From Prevotellaceae bacterium UBA711 (GTDB taxonomy: Bacteria; Bacteroidota; Bacteroidia; Bacteroidales; Bacteroidaceae): DNA of 18,299 nucleotides. The notes under the pieces were generated by a model that saw nothing but the letters and a program-made list of their open reading frames with translations, was not told the origin of the DNA and did not search any database. This document shows, piece by piece, positions 14,798 to 18,299 of the stretch (position 1 is its first letter; each line of letters starts with the position of its first letter). Location: the NCBI GenBank assembly GCA_002297545.1, contig DBLZ01000114.1, positions 1 through 18,299 of the forward strand. The letters are read 5' to 3'. The translations under genes were made by a program, and so were the position numbers.

Positions 14798-14824
14798 CGG
14801 AGAACTATTATATGAGCAATTGAC

Positions 14825-17374
14825 ATGACAGATAAAAAAAGCGAAAAGAACACCCCGAAGAAGTCCAAAGACAAGCAGCAAGACATCAAAACCGAAGGCT
14901 TTTTCTCCAAGTCACAACGCTTCTGGCAAGATATGAACAAACAGCCATCCACAAATGAAGCAGATGGCATGACCAAAGCAGAAATCACACGTTTCTGCAT
15001 AGGCGCAACATTGTTTATCATCAGTTGTTTCATATTGCTAAGCATAACATCTCATCTCTTCACCGCCATGGCAGACTCTTCTTGGTGCGAGGGAGAACGT
15101 GCACACAATTGGATGGGCACGTTAGGACTATCAATAGCCCGCTTCTTTATTGACGACTGCTGGGGAGTCGCATCGTTCTTTATTCCACTGTTTTTATTGG
15201 TTACATCGCTTAGGATTATGCAAGTGTACAAGGTACGCCTATGGAAATGGTTCCTCAATTGCTCCACTCTCATGATATGGCTCTCCGCCTTTGCACATTT
15301 CATGATTCAGCCTACACTTAATGCCTACAACAGCCCCATCAGCTTGGGAGGCGGCATCGGCAAAGCACAAGTAGAGTTTTTAGAGACAACAGCAGGTACT
15401 GTAGGAACGGTCCTTATCCTTGTGGTCATAGCTATAGGATACCTGATATATTTGTCCGATAAAACCATACGAATCATACGCAAAGTCTTATCACCCAGAG
15501 AATATATTCCGCGTGTCGGACGTAAGATATCATCCGACATACAAAACACCGACAACACCAACGAGGAGGCCAACAAAGAAGCTAAAGATGAGGTAATAGA
15601 GGACAACATATATCAAGGCTTGACTCCCGAAGAAACCGCCACAACCATTGATTTCAATGACATGCCTGAAACTATTGATAACAAAGAGGCTACTACTGAT
15701 GACAAGATTATAGACGAAGGATTCGTAGACACATCATATAGCGAGGATACCACTACGAGTCCCGATGAAACCTCTAAAAACAACGCACCTGATACCGAAA
15801 TGACTATACATCAAGGGCAAAAAGAAGAGGAGGCGATATTGGATGAAACAGGACAATTAGAGGCTTATGACCCAAAGTTGGACCTGGAGAATTATAAATA
15901 CCCCACACTGGATTTGCTGCAGCATTATGACGTAGACACATCGATAGATATGGAGGAGCAGCAGCAGAACAAGAATAAAATCATACAGGTGCTGTCTGAC
16001 TTTGGCGTAAAGATCTCCAGCATCAAGGCAACCGTAGGCCCCACCATTACCCTATATGAAATTACTCCCGCGCCAGGCGTGCGCATCTCCAAGATACGCA
16101 ACCTCGAGGATGACATTGCCCTGTCCCTCTCAGCATTGAGCATACGTATCATTGCCCCCATTCCAGGTAAGGGTACCATCGGCATTGAAATGCCCAATGC
16201 CCGTCCACAGATCGTCTCCATGGAGAGTATCCTCAATAGCCGAAAGTTCCAGGAGACGCAGTTTGAGTTGCCAATGGCTTTGGGCAAAACCATCACCAAC
16301 GAGATATTTATGGTCGACCTTGCCAAAATGCCTCACCTACTGGTCGCCGGTGCCACCGGTCAAGGTAAATCTGTCGGTTTGAACGCCATTATCACCTCTC
16401 TATTATATAAAAAGCATCCAGCAGAACTCAAGTTGGTGATGGTGGATCCCAAAAAAGTTGAGTTCAGTGTCTACTCCCCCATCGTCAACCATTTTCTGGC
16501 ACAGGTAGAAGGAACTGAAGATGACGAACCCATCATCACAGATGTACAGAAGGTTGTGCAGACACTGAAATCGCTTTGTGCAGAAATGGACAACCGCTAC
16601 GACCTGCTGAAAAAAGCCGGAGTGCGTAACCTGCGCGAGTACAACGCCAAATTCACTTCTCGTCACCTCAATCCCAATAACGGCCATCGCTTCATGCCAT
16701 ACATTGTTGTCATCATCGATGAGTTCGGCGATTTAATAATGACGGCAGGCAAGGAAATCGAGCAGCCTATCTGTCGTATTGCACAATTGGCACGTGCCGT
16801 AGGCATACACATGATTATTGCCACACAGCGACCTACAACCAATATCATCACCGGTACCATCAAGGCAAACTTCCCTGCCCGCATGGCTTTCAAGGTCAGT
16901 GCCATGGTGGACAGCCGAACAATTTTGGATCGAGCCGGGGCACAACAGTTGGTTGGCAAGGGCGACATGCTGGTACTGGCAGGCAGTAGCGAACCGGTAC
17001 GTGTACAATGTGCTTTCGTAGATACTCCCGAGGTAGATGCAATAGTCAAATACATAGCATGCCAGCAGAGTTACCTTGGTCCCGCTCCCCTCCCCCCCGT
17101 AGCCTTGGATGGCGACGAAGGCAACAGTCCGGATGTGGATATGCACAATCTCGATCCCATGTTCGAGGAAGTGGCACGCCTCATCGTACAGACCCAGCAG
17201 GGTTCCACCAGCATGATACAGCGCAAGTTCTCCATCGGCTACAACCGTGCCGGTCGTTTGATGGACCAATTGGAAATTGCCGGCATCGTTGGTCCTGCGC
17301 ATGGAGCCAAGCCCCGTGAAGTCCTATGTATAAGCGAAGAGGATTTGCAGTTCCGCTTGGATAACATGCGTTAG
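14825..17374 (+). CDS. ftsK: DNA translocase FtsK
   Basis: This 849-residue inner-membrane ATPase pumps chromosomal DNA at the division septum and links division to dimer resolution. Four transmembrane segments lie at about 55-79, 103-131, 143-163 and 190-211. An acidic, low-complexity linker (about 235-345) follows, then the motor: alpha part about 350-480, Walker A GATGQGKS (509-516), Walker B VVIIDEFGDL (628-637) and IIATQRPTTNIITG (664-677). The C-terminal gamma winged helix (about 778-845, with SMIQRKFSIGYNRAGRLMD) reads polar DNA signals. The length is normal for Bacteroidota. A C7 run at 17092-17098 lies in the loop before the gamma domain but the frame is intact. It is followed by lolA after 81 bases. 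Confidence 0.96.
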   Translation: MTDKKSEKNTPKKSKDKQQDIKTEGFFSKSQRFWQDMNKQPSTNEADGMTKAEITRFCIGATLFIISCFILLSITSHLFTAMADSSWCEGERAHNWMGTLGLSIARFFIDDCWGVASFFIPLFLLVTSLRIMQVYKVRLWKWFLNCSTLMIWLSAFAHFMIQPTLNAYNSPISLGGGIGKAQVEFLETTAGTVGTVLILVVIAIGYLIYLSDKTIRIIRKVLSPREYIPRVGRKISSDIQNTDNTNEEANKEAKDEVIEDNIYQGLTPEETATTIDFNDMPETIDNKEATTDDKIIDEGFVDTSYSEDTTTSPDETSKNNAPDTEMTIHQGQKEEEAILDETGQLEAYDPKLDLENYKYPTLDLLQHYDVDTSIDMEEQQQNKNKIIQVLSDFGVKISSIKATVGPTITLYEITPAPGVRISKIRNLEDDIALSLSALSIRIIAPIPGKGTIGIEMPNARPQIVSMESILNSRKFQETQFELPMALGKTITNEIFMVDLAKMPHLLVAGATGQGKSVGLNAIITSLLYKKHPAELKLVMVDPKKVEFSVYSPIVNHFLAQVEGTEDDEPIITDVQKVVQTLKSLCAEMDNRYDLLKKAGVRNLREYNAKFTSRHLNPNNGHRFMPYIVVIIDEFGDLIMTAGKEIEQPICRIAQLARAVGIHMIIATQRPTTNIITGTIKANFPARMAFKVSAMVDSRTILDRAGAQQLVGKGDMLVLAGSSEPVRVQCAFVDTPEVDAIVKYIACQQSYLGPAPLPPVALDGDEGNSPDVDMHNLDPMFEEVARLIVQTQQGSTSMIQRKFSIGYNRAGRLMDQLEIAGIVGPAHGAKPREVLCISEEDLQFRLDNMR

Positions 17375-17455
17375 TATCAGCATCGCAGCCCGGCACTTAC
17401 AGATATACATTATACATAAATATAAGCATACACCAGACATTTCACCGTCAGCCAC

Positions 17456-18091
17456 ATGAAGAAGATCATAACACTATCCATTGCATTAACCCTTACCAGC
17501 GCAATGGTATCTGCTCAGAAGCTCTCTCCCAAAGAGATACTTGACCGCACAGCCGAACGTATGCAAACAAAGGGCGGCATAAGCGCAAACTTCACCACTA
17601 CCACATTCATAGGCACCACACCCAACGAAACGCTGAGCGGAACGCTGAGTATGCTTGGAGACAAATATGTGATGACCACTCCCTCAATGCAAACATGGTT
17701 CAACGGCAAGGAGCAATGGACACTGATGCTTGAAAATAAGGAGGTGAATCTCGTCACTCCGACAGAGGAGGAACTGCAAGTATCCTCCCCCACCGCTTTC
17801 CTGACAATGTACAAGCAAGGCTTCAATCTCTCGTACAACAAGAGTACATTGCGTGGACGCAATACATGGGACATCACGCTACGTCCCAAAAAACGTGGAC
17901 AGGAACCATCGCGCATCGTGGTCAGCATAGATCAGGAGACATTCACTCCCATGTGCCTGCGCATCCTGAACGAAGGCAACTGGACACGCATAAGCATCAC
18001 CGACCTCAACTTCAACGCCGGACTTTCCGATGCCAAGTTTCAGTTTCCGGTTCAACAGTATCCGGGCTACGAGGTCATAGATATGAGATAA
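17456..18091 (+). CDS. lolA: LolA-like outer-membrane lipoprotein carrier
   Basis: This 211-residue periplasmic protein has a signal peptide (residues 1-20, ending VSA-Q) and a LolA-type half-barrel. Recognisable stretches include LSPKEILDRTAERMQ, the GTLSMLGDKYVMTTPSM strand pair, WFNGKEQWTLM, and the C-terminal SDAKFQFP. LolA collects lipoproteins released by LolCDE and carries them across the periplasm to the outer membrane. The Bacteroidota version is divergent (LolA_2-like). Position directly after ftsK is a common arrangement in this phylum and supports the call. No own promoter is evident in the 81-base gap. Confidence 0.85.
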   Translation: MKKIITLSIALTLTSAMVSAQKLSPKEILDRTAERMQTKGGISANFTTTTFIGTTPNETLSGTLSMLGDKYVMTTPSMQTWFNGKEQWTLMLENKEVNLVTPTEEELQVSSPTAFLTMYKQGFNLSYNKSTLRGRNTWDITLRPKKRGQEPSRIVVSIDQETFTPMCLRILNEGNWTRISITDLNFNAGLSDAKFQFPVQQYPGYEVIDMR

Positions 18092-18125
18092 GCATCAAAC
18101 AAAACATATCATACATATTTCCGAC

Positions 18126-18278
18126 ATGGGTCTATTCAGAGTTTTACTATGCATTCTGTTCCCTCCTTTGGCTGTACTGGACAAAGGATGCGGCTCCATC
18201 CTCATCACTTTCCTGCTGACTCTGTGCGGTTGGGTGCCTGGAGTGATTGCAGCATTGGTCATCAATAACAATAAGTAA
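18126..18278 (+). CDS. Pmp3/YqaE family small membrane protein
   Basis: This 50-residue peptide begins MGLFRVLLCILFPPLAVLDK and continues with LCGWVPGVIAALVI, ending INNNK. It has two short hydrophobic helices, the PPLAV turn and the GW-PG-IHA-like motif (here GWVPGVIAA) of the Pmp3/YqaE proteolipid family (PF01679). Relatives in yeast and bacteria are induced by salt or cold stress and affect membrane potential. The bacterial role is not well defined. It starts 34 bases after lolA on the same strand and may be co-transcribed. It is complete within the window. Confidence 0.88.
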   Translation: MGLFRVLLCILFPPLAVLDKGCGSILITFLLTLCGWVPGVIAALVINNNK

Positions 18279-18299
18279 CCCGGTATGGTCAGGGACAAG

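Overview
The window looks like chromosomal DNA of a member of the Bacteroidota, most likely Bacteroidales close to Prevotella. Several genes are preceded by the Bacteroidetes -7 box (TAnnTTTG), in the best cases with a TTTG-like -33 box about 20 bases upstream. There are few Shine-Dalgarno sequences. The gene content also fits: a small DUF2582-type winged-helix protein, a PF14905-like outer-membrane barrel, a secreted carboxymuconolactone-decarboxylase/cupin protein, and an ftsK-lolA pair. I see no rRNA, convincing tRNA, CRISPR array, insertion sequence, integrase or prophage gene.

Layout. (1) 1-2180 is a decaying redox locus: an AraC-type regulator broken by a one-base frameshift, a small unidentified ORF, an intact flavodoxin-fold reductase with an iron-sulfur-flavoprotein-like cysteine motif, and an aldo/keto reductase that has lost its middle. 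(2) 2180-2742 is non-coding, with a 48-bp near-palindrome, a two-copy short repeat and a good promoter. (3) 2743-5442 encodes a large outer-membrane beta-barrel protein, convergent with a secreted decarboxylase/cupin gene (5489-6304). (4) 6598-6957 is a compact transcription unit (promoter, leader hairpin, winged-helix gene, intrinsic terminator), followed by a SprT-like metalloprotein gene. (5) 7627-8246 is non-coding or decayed, with a terminator-like hairpin and a possible minus-strand promoter. (6) 8247-14690 is a minus-strand run of five genes, probably one operon: DEDDy 3'-5' exonuclease, rlmI-like and rsmE rRNA methyltransferases around a nucleoside-permease-like MFS transporter, and last a three-domain fusion protein. 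(7) 14825-18278 on the plus strand is ftsK, lolA and a 50-residue Pmp3/YqaE-type membrane peptide.

The most interesting item is the fusion gene at 8247-10499. One polypeptide joins an AmgK-like sugar kinase domain, the C-terminal domain of RapZ (the amino-sugar-sensing and RNA-binding half, without the RapZ P-loop half) and a MurU-like nucleotidyltransferase. In Pseudomonas, AmgK and MurU are separate enzymes that turn recycled N-acetylmuramic acid into UDP-MurNAc. Here both steps may be on one chain with a possible built-in amino-sugar sensor. The enzyme activities are inferred from motifs and have not been shown. The rest of the minus-strand operon concerns ribosome methylation, RNA processing and nucleoside uptake, so the window gives only weak context for the substrate.
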